In this document: one piece after another, positions 1-5,340 of the stretch | Position numbering within the stretch: the stretch's first letter is position 1 | How the letters are laid out: each line of letters opens with the position of its first letter | Assembly: GCA_031282705.1 (NCBI GenBank) | Contig: JAITDF010000381.1 | Coordinates: 1 to 6,248, forward strand | Direction of reading: 5' to 3' | Length of the DNA stretch: 6,248 nt | DNA from: Opitutaceae bacterium | GTDB taxonomy: Bacteria; Verrucomicrobiota; Verrucomicrobiia; Opitutales; Opitutaceae | Position numbers and translations under genes: made by a program | Notes under the pieces: model-generated | Database searches by the model: none | What the model was told of the DNA's origin: nothing | Seen by the model: only the letters and a program-made list of their open reading frames with translations

Positions 1-5
1 CTCGC

Positions 6-26
6 GGCGGTCTCGGCGAGACCGCC
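6..26. repeat. Short palindromic hairpin, REP-like
   Basis: A perfect 9-bp inverted repeat, GGCGGTCTC (6-14) and GAGACCGCC (18-26), is separated by three bases (GGC). It lies 74 bp beyond the stop codon of the minus-strand oxidoreductase. It is not followed by a T-run on either strand, so it is not a classical intrinsic terminator, although an RNA hairpin this strong could stop or protect a transcript end. The compact palindrome followed by CTACC looks like a dispersed REP-type element. Whether it is repeated elsewhere in the genome cannot be seen from this window. Confidence 0.55.
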
Positions 27-66
27 CTACCAAAACTGGCCGCCGCGTAACATCAGTTAGGATATC

Positions 67-78
67 AGTGTAAACACT
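67..78. promoter_or_regulatory. Operator-like palindrome AGTGTAAACACT
   Basis: Two 5-bp arms, AGTGT (67-71) and ACACT (74-78), flank a central AA. The core TGTAAAC matches the half-site typical of LacI-family operators. It lies between the oxidoreductase stop and the left edge, so it could serve a further minus-strand gene outside the window. On the minus strand the same bases read TTTACA, so a -35 box is an alternative reading. Confidence 0.35.
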
Positions 79-99
79 CCCCCCGGGCCACTGTGAAAA

Positions 100-1503
100 T
101 CACTTTTTGCCCGCCGCGCTTTGCGCCGGCAGCGACGCGCTGTTCCACGGCGCGCCGTATTCGGGCGCGGTTTCCATCCAGGGCATCTGCTCGCGCACCC
201 ACCCGCCGGGGACGGCGGCGACATCGCCGCCCGTGCGCACGGCCCCGGACGCGGCGATGCCCGCGGCCTCGCCCAGCGCGTGCATCGTGGCCATCACGCG
301 GACCGCCGCCGCCGCCTCGTGCGTCGCGGAAAGCGCGCGGCACGGCACGACGAGGTTCGGGCGGTCCCCCGTCACGAGGCAGCGGAACGGCACCTCATAC
401 CACTCGCCCGGCGGCGGCGCGAAACCCCCGCGCACCGCGCCGCGCCCGCCCGCCGCCTGGTGCACATCCCGCGCGCCCTTGGGGTTGTGTATGTCTATGA
501 AATAGGTGGAGCGGGCCACGCCGTCCCCGAACTTGCGGCCCTTCACAATGTCCTGCCGCGTGATGGTGTATAGGCCGCGGATGTGCCGCGTCTCGCGCAC
601 GCCGACCTGGCAGGCGACCTTTTCGAGATGCGCGTGCCTGAAGCACGGCACGTTCTTTACAAGCCAGCCGGCGATCAAAAAAGCCTGCCGCCGCCCCTCC
701 ATCTCCGCGCGGGACAAATCCTCCGGCGACAGCCCCGACGCCTCGCTGACGCGCGTCATGTTGAAATGCAGCACGCCGGCGCGCGGGTAATCATAAAAAT
801 GCATGAAGCTCCTGTAGGGATAATGCAGCCCGCCGCTCGCGAGCGCCTTCTGGAAATAGGGCTCGACCAAGGCGCGCGCCTCGCGGTGCGTCTCGCAGCG
901 GTGCATCTCCTCCTTGTCCACATTGGCCATGCGGAAACTCGTGGTCATCGCCTGCGTGAGGTTGTCCCCCGGGCGGCCGATGTCGAATTTGCAGCCCGCC
1001 AGCGCCGCGAGGTCGCCGTCCCCGGTGCCATCGACAAACACGCGCGCGCTGAACGCCGTCACGCCGTCCTTGGACTGCACGTGCACGGATTTTATGCGCC
1101 CCCGCTCCACGCGCGCGCCGAGCAGATAACTGTGAAACCGCACGGTCACGCCCGCCCCGGCGAGCAGGCGGTCATAGACGCCCTTCAAATACTCGTCGTC
1201 AAAGGCGTAGGTCGTGAGCCGCGAGCCGAAGCCGCCGCCCTCCGCCAGCAGCGTGGAAACCTCCTTGAAAATCCCGCCGATGATGGAGCCCTTCTTCACG
1301 CTGTGGGCGCCGGGGTATTCGTGGCCCGACCACGGGTTCACGAGGCCGGCCGTCGCCATGCCCCCGCAGAATCCATAACGCTCCACCAGCAGCGTGCGCA
1401 GCCCCCGGCGCGCCGCCGCCACCGCCGCCGCCACGCCGGACGGGCCGCCTCCGCAGACAATCACATCAAAATCGAAGTTTTTTTCGCCGGGGATTTTTTT
1501 CAT
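100..1503 (-). CDS. FAD-dependent oxidoreductase (FAD_oxidored-type)
   Basis: A 467-residue flavoprotein, probably cytoplasmic since no signal peptide is visible. An N-terminal Rossmann dinucleotide-binding fold holds DVIVCGGGPSG (residues 13-23), with the acidic residue closing the second strand at Glu41 (LLVERYG). FVDGTGDGDLAALAG (156-170) and the C-terminal segment NLVVPCRALSATHEA (383-397) with GEAAG (411-415) fit the second and third FAD contacts of this family. GVRETRHIRG (301-310) is also typical. The substrate is unknown. Family members in related bacteria often sit beside sugar-use genes, so an oxidation step in carbohydrate catabolism is only an inference. Residues 350-368 form a Gly/Pro-rich insert. 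The start was chosen because GGGAGG lies 7 nt upstream; the frame is open further, to 1764, but that part overlaps the divergent regulator. The gene is divergent from the LacI gene, which is its likely regulator. Confidence 0.88.
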   Translation of the reverse strand: MKKIPGEKNFDFDVIVCGGGPSGVAAAVAAARRGLRTLLVERYGFCGGMATAGLVNPWSGHEYPGAHSVKKGSIIGGIFKEVSTLLAEGGGFGSRLTTYAFDDEYLKGVYDRLLAGAGVTVRFHSYLLGARVERGRIKSVHVQSKDGVTAFSARVFVDGTGDGDLAALAGCKFDIGRPGDNLTQAMTTSFRMANVDKEEMHRCETHREARALVEPYFQKALASGGLHYPYRSFMHFYDYPRAGVLHFNMTRVSEASGLSPEDLSRAEMEGRRQAFLIAGWLVKNVPCFRHAHLEKVACQVGVRETRHIRGLYTITRQDIVKGRKFGDGVARSTYFIDIHNPKGARDVHQAAGGRGAVRGGFAPPPGEWYEVPFRCLVTGDRPNLVVPCRALSATHEAAAAVRVMATMHALGEAAGIAASGAVRTGGDVAAVPGGWVREQMPWMETAPEYGAPWNSASLPAQSAAGKK

Positions 1504-1510
1504 CGGAAAT

Positions 1511-1516
1511 CCTCCC
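1511..1516 (-). promoter_or_regulatory. Shine-Dalgarno site of the oxidoreductase
   Basis: GGGAGG on the minus strand, 7 nt before the ATG at 1503-1501. This near-ideal site fixes the oxidoreductase start. The other four genes in the window have no comparable site. Confidence 0.75.
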
Positions 1517-1547
1517 GATGCTTGGCGGCGCGCCCGCCCGTGAAAAT

Positions 1548-1582
1548 CCCCCGTCCGCTTTCCGTGTAAAGTATTTCGGGGG
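1548..1582. promoter_or_regulatory. Nested inverted repeats in the divergent promoter region
   Basis: The 115 bp between the oxidoreductase and the regulator must hold both promoters. CCCCCG (1548-1553) and CGGGGG (1577-1582) form an inverted pair centred at 1565. Nested inside, CTTTCCGTGTAAAG (1558-1571) is an imperfect dyad with CTTT/AAAG ends and almost the same centre. It contains GTGTAAA, also found in the palindrome at 67-78. Position and symmetry fit an operator for the adjacent LacI-family protein. I found no convincing -35/-10 pair. On the minus strand, TTTACA falls within this dyad and could be a -35 box for the oxidoreductase. Confidence 0.4.
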
Positions 1583-1600
1583 TTGCCGCGCGCGCGGCGA

Positions 1601-1619
1601 TGGCGGAAAAACGCCGCCA
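1601..1619 (+). promoter_or_regulatory. Stem-loop at the regulator's start codon
   Basis: TGGCGG (1601-1606) pairs perfectly with CCGCCA (1614-1619) across a 7-nt loop (AAAAACG). The last base of the stem is the A of the chosen ATG. In the mRNA this would partly hide the initiation site and could hold regulator output low. In such GC-rich DNA a 6-bp stem can also arise by chance. Confidence 0.3.
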
Positions 1620-2692
1620 TGCCAGTTGCCCGCCGTCTTTCCCAGCGCGACCTCGCCCGCATCGCGAAGGTCTCCCACACCACGGTCTCGCTCGCGCTTC
1701 GCGGCGACCCCGTCATCTCGAAGGCCGTGCGCGAGCGCATCCGCGCCATCGCGGTGCAGAACAACTACCGCCCCGATCCCGCGCTCGCCGCGCTCAACGC
1801 CTACCGCCTCGGCAAGCGCGCGGCGCCCTTCCAGGGCAACATCGCGTGGATGACAGACTTCGAGCACAGGGAGGACTGGCGGCGCATGATCCAGGCCGAG
1901 GGCTATTTCGAGGGCGCGCGCAAACGCGCGCGGGATCTCGGCTACGAGCTTGAGGAATTCTGGACCGGCAACCCGAAGCTCCCGGCCCGCCGCGCCTCGC
2001 AGATATTGATCGCGCGCGGCGTGCGCGGCATCATCGTCGCGCCGCTGCCCGCCGCCGGCGAAATCGCGCTGGAATGGGACAAGTTTTCCGCTGTCGCGAT
2101 GGGCTACTCGCTCACAAAACCCAAGCTGCACATGGTGATGAACCACCAGTCGCGCAACATGCGCATCCTCGTCGCGCGGCTCGCCGGGCTGGGCTACCGG
2201 CGCATCGGCCTCGCCATGCCCGGGCATGTCGATTCGCGGGTCGATCACAGTTACCTCGCCGGCTTCTGGATCGGGCGGCATTTGCAGCCCGCGGAGGCGG
2301 AAAAAATCCCCGAACTGCTGGCCGAAAACTTCGACGAAGAGACGCTCGGCGCATGGTATGGCGCCAACAAACCCGACGTGATCATCACCTCCTCGACGAG
2401 CGTGTATAAAGTCATCGACTGGCTGCACGGCAAACGCCTGCATGTCCCGCGCGATGTCGGCGTGGCGGTGGCCGCGACGCCGTTCGGCGACTCGGTGATT
2501 TCCGGCGTGAGCGAAAACGTGCACATGATCGGCGCGATGGCGGTGGACGCCGTGGTGGCGATGATCCACCGCAACGAAACCGGCGTGCCCGCGCAACCCA
2601 CGCGCACGCTCGCCGAGGGCGTCTGGTCGCCGGGCAACACCATCCGCGCGCAAAAGCCCCCGCCGCCGGCACCGCAATCATGCGCCGCCTAG
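1619..2692 (+). CDS. LacI-family transcriptional regulator
   Basis: A 357-residue DNA-binding repressor-type protein. The N-terminal helix-turn-helix is clear: SQRDLARIAKVSHTTVSLAL (residues 8-27), followed by ISKAVRERIRAIAVQNNYRP (33-52) and a hinge segment ALAALNAYR (55-63). Residues from about 73 to 340 form the periplasmic-binding-protein-like effector domain; GVRGIIVAP (134-142) and LAGLGYRRIGLAMPG (188-202) are typical core strands, and KPDVIITSSTSVYKVIDWL (251-269) follows. The effector is probably a sugar or sugar derivative by family habit, but it cannot be read from sequence. The tail (about 345-357) is Pro/Ala-rich. The ATG at 1619 puts the HTH at the usual distance from the N-terminus; an in-frame TTG at 1583 would add 12 Arg-rich residues and is less likely. 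No good Shine-Dalgarno site is visible. It is divergent from the oxidoreductase, its probable target, and probably also regulates itself. Confidence 0.92.
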   Translation: MPVARRLSQRDLARIAKVSHTTVSLALRGDPVISKAVRERIRAIAVQNNYRPDPALAALNAYRLGKRAAPFQGNIAWMTDFEHREDWRRMIQAEGYFEGARKRARDLGYELEEFWTGNPKLPARRASQILIARGVRGIIVAPLPAAGEIALEWDKFSAVAMGYSLTKPKLHMVMNHQSRNMRILVARLAGLGYRRIGLAMPGHVDSRVDHSYLAGFWIGRHLQPAEAEKIPELLAENFDEETLGAWYGANKPDVIITSSTSVYKVIDWLHGKRLHVPRDVGVAVAATPFGDSVISGVSENVHMIGAMAVDAVVAMIHRNETGVPAQPTRTLAEGVWSPGNTIRAQKPPPPAPQSCAA

Positions 2693-2776
2693 TATGCCAT
2701 AACGCGTCTTTTTTCGGATGGAACCACTGTAAAGTTCATTGGCAAGATAGTGCGAACGTTCATGCGTTATGGCATA
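2693..2776. repeat. 13-bp inverted repeat pair, 58 bp apart
   Basis: TATGCCATAACGC (2693-2705) is the exact reverse complement of GCGTTATGGCATA (2764-2776). Going outward, one mismatch is followed by three more matching bases (CTAG against TTAG), giving 16 of 17 matches. The left arm starts right after the regulator's stop codon. The arms could be two binding sites for one dimeric regulator, or ends of a very small non-coding mobile element. I see no clean target-site duplication and there is no transposase. Confidence 0.7.
2725..2737. promoter_or_regulatory. TGTAAA half-site after the regulator
   Basis: CACTGTAAAGTTC shares CTGTAAAG-like sequence with GTGTAAAG at 1564-1571 and GTGTAAAC at 68-75. 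It lies between the arms of the 2693-2776 inverted repeat. GAAC (2721-2724) and GTTC (2734-2737) also flank it as a short inverted repeat. It is a weak candidate for another LacI-type site. Confidence 0.2.
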
Positions 2777-2812
2777 TTAGGGCATGTTAACACTAATTTG
2801 GAGTTCGTCGCA

Positions 2813-2873
2813 GTTTTCGATGAGGCAGTGAAGCGCCGGAGGGGCGGCGGCGCTTCACTGCCTCATCGAAAAC
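2813..2873. repeat. Perfect 26-bp hairpin with 9-nt loop
   Basis: The left arm (2813-2838, beginning GTTTTCGATGAGG and ending GCGCCG) and the right arm (2848-2873, ending ATCGAAAAC) are exact reverse complements with no mismatch. The loop is GAGGGGCGG. Because it is an inverted repeat, both strands encode nearly the same peptide (FDEAVKRR), which explains small spurious reading frames in both directions. No T-run follows on either side, so it is not a standard intrinsic terminator, although an RNA of this stability would be a strong 3'-end barrier for the LacI transcript. It could be a REP/palindromic-unit element, or the trace of an inverted duplication. Confidence 0.9.
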
Positions 2874-2942
2874 AAACGATGCCGGACAAAACCAAATTGG
2901 CGCCCCCCATTCCAAATCCCCCCCTCCGCAAAACGAAAATCG

Positions 2943-3012
2943 CTTCCCGTTTCCCATTCCCCGTTTCCCGTTTCCCATTTTGCATTCTGCATTTCCCATT
3001 TTCCATTTTTGA
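2943..3012. repeat. Tandem heptamer array, consensus TTTCCCR
   Basis: Ten consecutive 7-nt units in strict register: CTTCCCG, TTTCCCA, TTCCCCG, TTTCCCG, TTTCCCA, TTTTGCA, TTCTGCA, TTTCCCA, TTTTCCA, TTTTTGA. Unit length is constant while the sequence drifts, the pattern of an old slippage-expanded array. It ends 43 bp before the ATG of the membrane-protein gene and so lies in its probable leader. Heptameric short tandem repeats are known in some bacteria, such as the STRR elements of cyanobacteria; kinship with those is not implied. Confidence 0.85.
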
Positions 3013-3055
3013 CATTTGCCCCGGCCCGCCCGCGCCGCAAAGCTGTCCGGCTTTT

Positions 3056-3916
3056 ATGGCTTCCGGTTCCAAGAATCTGCGCCGCTCCATGCTCTTCACC
3101 AAACTGCTGCTCGCCCTCGTGCTGCTCGCCGGCGGCGCGTTCGCCTGCCTCCACCTGGAGGAAGCCCGCGCCTGGACGAACCTCGGCCTCGAATGGATCC
3201 GACTCATGGGCCCCGTCCCCTTCTTCACCGCGATGGCCGTGCTGCCGGCATTCGGCTGCCCCGTCTCCGCGTTCACCTTCACGGCCGGCCCCACCTTCAT
3301 CCCGCAAATGGGCACGCTGTGGGTGTGCGTCCTCGTGTCGCTCGGCATGACGCTGGACCTCGCGCTCGCCTACTGGCTGGCCCGTTACACGGCGCGCCCC
3401 CTGCTCTCGCGCCTCATGGCCCGCATGGGCTACAAACTGCCCAAAGTCGCGCCCGGCGACCACACCGGCCTCACCGTGCTGCTCCGCGTCACGCCCGGCC
3501 CGCCGCTCTTCATCCAAAACTACCTGCTCGGCCTGGCCGAGGTGCCCTTCAAAACCTACATCCTCATCTCCGCGCCCATCATGAGCGGCTGGGCGCTGGC
3601 CGCCGTGCTCGCGAGCGACGCGCTCGTGGCGGGCAAAGGCCGCACAGCCTTTCTCGCGCTCGGCCTCGTCGCCGGCCTGCTCATCGCCGTGCGGATGGTG
3701 CGCAGACACTACGCGCGCCGGCAACCGCCGCCACCGCCACCCCCGCCGGCACCGCCGCCGCCAGCCCCGGCCCTGCCGCTGCACCCGGCCCCAGCCCTGC
3801 CCCCGCCGCCGCCGTCCCCGCCGCCGGAGTCCGACGTCCATCGCCCATCGTCCAACGTCTCTCGTCCGTCACCGCCCCCGCCGCCGCCGGACGGCGCCGG
3901 CGGCAAAACCCCGTGA
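3056..3916 (+). CDS. TVP38/TMEM64-family (VTT-domain) membrane protein
   Basis: A 286-residue inner-membrane protein of the VTT/DedA superfamily. A basic N-terminus (KNLRR) precedes a first membrane segment (about 14-31). The VTT core follows: PAFGCPVSAFTFTAGPTF (64-81), a segment at 86-107 ending in AYWLARY, and LLRVTPGPPLFIQNYLLGLA (142-161), whose Arg, Pro-Gly and Asn pattern is characteristic. Further segments lie at about 168-190 and 197-213. Relatives are linked to lipid scrambling and membrane homeostasis; the substrate here is unknown. From residue 224 the protein turns into a roughly 60-residue Pro-rich tail outside the family core, which includes a translated heptamer DNA array. The start is uncertain: ATG 3056 keeps the basic residues before the first segment, ATG 3089 would give 275 residues, and neither has a Shine-Dalgarno site. 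It ends 10 bp before xseA, probably co-transcribed. Confidence 0.85.
   Translation: MASGSKNLRRSMLFTKLLLALVLLAGGAFACLHLEEARAWTNLGLEWIRLMGPVPFFTAMAVLPAFGCPVSAFTFTAGPTFIPQMGTLWVCVLVSLGMTLDLALAYWLARYTARPLLSRLMARMGYKLPKVAPGDHTGLTVLLRVTPGPPLFIQNYLLGLAEVPFKTYILISAPIMSGWALAAVLASDALVAGKGRTAFLALGLVAGLLIAVRMVRRHYARRQPPPPPPPPAPPPPAPALPLHPAPALPPPPPSPPPESDVHRPSSNVSRPSPPPPPPDGAGGKTP
3723..3828 (+). repeat. Low-complexity proline-coding tract
   Basis: CCG/CCA/CCC-rich DNA encodes runs of proline broken by Ala, Leu, Ser and His at the end of the VTT protein (about residues 223-257). It follows the last membrane segment and the basic stop HYARRQ, so the tail should face the cytoplasm if the usual positive-inside rule holds. 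Runs of eight prolines would need efficient EF-P-assisted translation. Slippage expansion is the likely origin. Confidence 0.6.
3830..3871. repeat. Tandem heptamer array inside the VTT tail, TCCAWCG type
   Basis: Six 7-nt units in register: TCCGACG, TCCATCG, CCCATCG, TCCAACG, TCTCTCG, TCCGTCA. Translated in the VTT frame it gives DVHRPSSNVSRPS (residues 260-272), a non-proline island inside the proline-rich tail. The unit differs from that of the array at 2943-3012 but has the same 7-nt period. A heptamer repeat shifts codon phase at each unit, so it cannot have been selected as a peptide repeat; it looks like intergenic repeat DNA captured into the reading frame. Confidence 0.75.
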
Positions 3917-3926
3917 ACGACACCCC

Positions 3927-5252
3927 ATGATTGTCCGCCAGCCATATTTCCCCGCCAAAAACGCCGCCGGCACCGGCACCGCCCCCGCCGCCGGCACCGC
4001 CTCAAACGCCGTGAGCGTGACCGAACTCACCCGCCGCGTGAAACTCGCGCTCGCCACCGCCATCCCCCCCTGCTGGGTGCGCGGCGAGATTTCCAACCTC
4101 CGCCCGCAAGCCAGCGGCCACGTCTATTTCTCGCTCAAGGACGCCGGCGCCCAACTCTCCGCCGTGCTCTTCCGCGCCGACGCCGCCCGGCAGCAGGCGC
4201 GCCTGCGCGACGGCCTGCAAGTGCTGGCCTTCGGCCATGTGGACGTTTACACGGCGCGCGGCCAATACCAGCTCATCGTGCGCGCCCTCATCGAGGACGG
4301 TGTGGGCCGCTTGCAGCGCGAATTCGAGGTGCTGAAACGCCGGCTCGCCGACGAAGGCCTCTTCGACGCCGCGCGCAAAAAACCGATTCCGCCCCTGCCC
4401 GCCACCGTCGGCTTCATCACCTCGCCGACCGGCGCGGCGGTGCAGGACTTCATCCGCATCCTGGCGCGCCGCGGCTGGCGCGGGCGCCTCAGCGTGCTGC
4501 CCGCCAAAGTGCAGGGCGAAGGCGCCGCGGAGGAAATGGCCGCCATGCTGCGCGCGGCGGACGCGGCGGGGATTTTCGACCTCCTGGTCATCGGCCGCGG
4601 CGGCGGCAGCCTGGAGGACCTCTGGGCCTTCAACGAAGAACCGCTGGTGCGCGCCGTGGCCGCCTGCCGCGTGCCGCTCATCTCGGCCGTCGGCCACGAA
4701 ATCGACTTCACGCTGTGCGACTTCGCGGCCGACGCGCGCGCCGAGACCCCGAGCGGTGCGGCGGAGCTGATCTCAAGCCGCTTCCTCGCCTGCGCCGAAC
4801 GCGCCGCCCGCGCCGTCGCCGCGCTCGACGGCGCACTCCGCGCCCGCCTCGACCGCACCCGCGCCCGGCTCGACCGCGCGGACGCGCGCCTGCGGCTGCT
4901 CACGCCGTCGGCGTGCGTGGAACGCGGGTTTCTGCGGCTGGACGACCTGGGCAACCGCCTCGGCGCCGCGATCACCCGCGCCGCGATGCTCAAGCGCAAA
5001 CGCCTCGCCGCCGCCGCCGCCGCGCTCGAACGCCGCACGCCCGAGACCCGCGTGCAAATCGCCTCGCACCGCCTGCTGGCCCTCTGGAAACGCCTCCAAG
5101 CCTCCAGCCCCGCCTCGGTGCTCCAACGCGGCTTTGTCATCATGCGCGACGAAGCAGGCCGCCCCGTGCAACGCCGCGCGGAAATCACCCCCGGCCAGAT
5201 GCTGACGGCGGAATTCGCCGACGGCGCAATCAAAGTGCGCAACGAAAGCTGA
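3927..5252 (+). CDS. xseA: Exodeoxyribonuclease VII large subunit
   Basis: A 441-residue catalytic subunit of ExoVII, the cytoplasmic nuclease that degrades single-stranded DNA from both ends together with XseB. Length fits the family (E. coli about 456). After a low-complexity Ala/Gly/Thr leader (residues 10-27) comes the OB-fold DNA-binding domain (about 29-120), with WVRGEISNLRPQASGHVYFSL. The catalytic domain shows GFITSPTGAAVQDF (162-175), VIGRGGGSLEDLWAFN (221-236) and SAVGHEIDFTLCDFAADAR (253-271). D174, R224, H257 and D260 match the residues I recall as essential in E. coli (D155, R205, H238, D241), with a constant offset of 19. An Ala/Arg-rich coiled-coil region (about 285-395) and the short C-terminal domain LQRGFVIMRDEAGRPV follow. 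All key residues are present, so it should be active. The small-subunit gene xseB, often adjacent, is not in the window. The ATG at 3927 lies 10 bp after the VTT stop; no clear Shine-Dalgarno site. Confidence 0.97.
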   Translation: MIVRQPYFPAKNAAGTGTAPAAGTASNAVSVTELTRRVKLALATAIPPCWVRGEISNLRPQASGHVYFSLKDAGAQLSAVLFRADAARQQARLRDGLQVLAFGHVDVYTARGQYQLIVRALIEDGVGRLQREFEVLKRRLADEGLFDAARKKPIPPLPATVGFITSPTGAAVQDFIRILARRGWRGRLSVLPAKVQGEGAAEEMAAMLRAADAAGIFDLLVIGRGGGSLEDLWAFNEEPLVRAVAACRVPLISAVGHEIDFTLCDFAADARAETPSGAAELISSRFLACAERAARAVAALDGALRARLDRTRARLDRADARLRLLTPSACVERGFLRLDDLGNRLGAAITRAAMLKRKRLAAAAAALERRTPETRVQIASHRLLALWKRLQASSPASVLQRGFVIMRDEAGRPVQRRAEITPGQMLTAEFADGAIKVRNES

Positions 5253-5259
5253 CGCACCG

Positions 5260-5284
5260 CCGCGGCACCCGCCCGCGGTATTTT
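5260..5284 (+). terminator. Candidate intrinsic terminator after xseA
   Basis: CCGCGG (5260-5265) and CCGCGG (5273-5278) can pair as a 6-bp all-GC stem with a 7-nt loop and are followed by TATTTT (5279-5284). It starts 8 nt after the xseA stop. The T-run is short and is also part of the next palindrome, so strength is uncertain. If real, it separates the VTT-xseA unit from the ATPase gene. Confidence 0.4.
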
Positions 5285-5292
5285 CGCGAAAA
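5281..5292. promoter_or_regulatory. 12-bp perfect palindrome TTTTCGCGAAAA
   Basis: A fully self-complementary 12-mer in the gap between xseA and the ATPase gene, AT-rich at both ends with CGCG in the middle. It could be a binding site for a dimeric regulator of the downstream ATPase gene, or part of the terminator on either strand. No protein can be assigned to it. Confidence 0.35.
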
Positions 5293-5340
5293 GAAAGCCA
5301 TGTGAAGCCCGCCCGGCCTGTCATCCCCCAAAGAGCCATG

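Larger units (their letters stand above)
2693..3055. other. Non-coding, repeat-rich intergenic stretch
   Basis: These 363 bp separate the regulator from the membrane-protein gene. The base composition is visibly more AT-rich than in the flanking genes. The stretch holds a 13-bp inverted-repeat pair, the 8-bp palindromes GAACGTTC (2754-2761) and TGTTAACA (2785-2792), a perfect 26-bp hairpin and a heptamer array. A run of six T (2709-2714) lies 16 bp after the regulator stop, but I see no GC stem directly before it. The frame of the downstream gene is open back to 2750, but its translation there is only repeat-derived, so I treat the stretch as non-coding. Confidence 0.7.

Noticed and set aside
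583..1569. 328-codon plus-strand frame across the oxidoreductase
   Set aside because: It is antisense to a well-supported flavoprotein, rich in Arg/Ala/His, with no domain pattern.
1504..1764. N-terminal extension of the oxidoreductase frame on the minus strand
   Set aside because: The added 87 residues are Arg-rich, overlap the HTH region of the divergent regulator, and precede an excellent Shine-Dalgarno/ATG pair at 1516-1501.
1466..2677. 403-codon open frame antisense to the LacI-family gene
   Set aside because: Its His/Arg/Ala/Gly composition is that of a shadow frame in GC-rich DNA and it has no recognisable domain; the plus-strand protein is a clear LacI regulator.
2693..2776. Insertion sequence
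   Set aside because: The bracketed 58 bp cannot encode a transposase and there is no clear target-site duplication; at most it could be a non-autonomous remnant.
2813..2873. Canonical Rho-independent terminator of the LacI gene
   Set aside because: No T-run follows the stem on either strand (the arm is followed by AAACG on the plus strand), and the stem is far longer than usual.
2943..3012. CRISPR-like array
   Set aside because: Units are 7 nt with no spacers and no cas genes nearby; this is a simple tandem repeat.
2750..3055. Upstream in-frame extension of the VTT protein and a small antisense frame (2793-2999)
   Set aside because: Both translate the 26-bp hairpin and the heptamer array (FDEAVKRR and Met-Gly-Asn-Gly-Lys style repeats). 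They are explained by repeat DNA rather than by coding selection.
4247..5257. 336-codon minus-strand frame across xseA, with similar antisense frames over the VTT and ATPase genes
   Set aside because: They are low-complexity Arg/Ser/Ala/Gly translations opposite genes with intact catalytic motifs; typical of GC-rich third positions.
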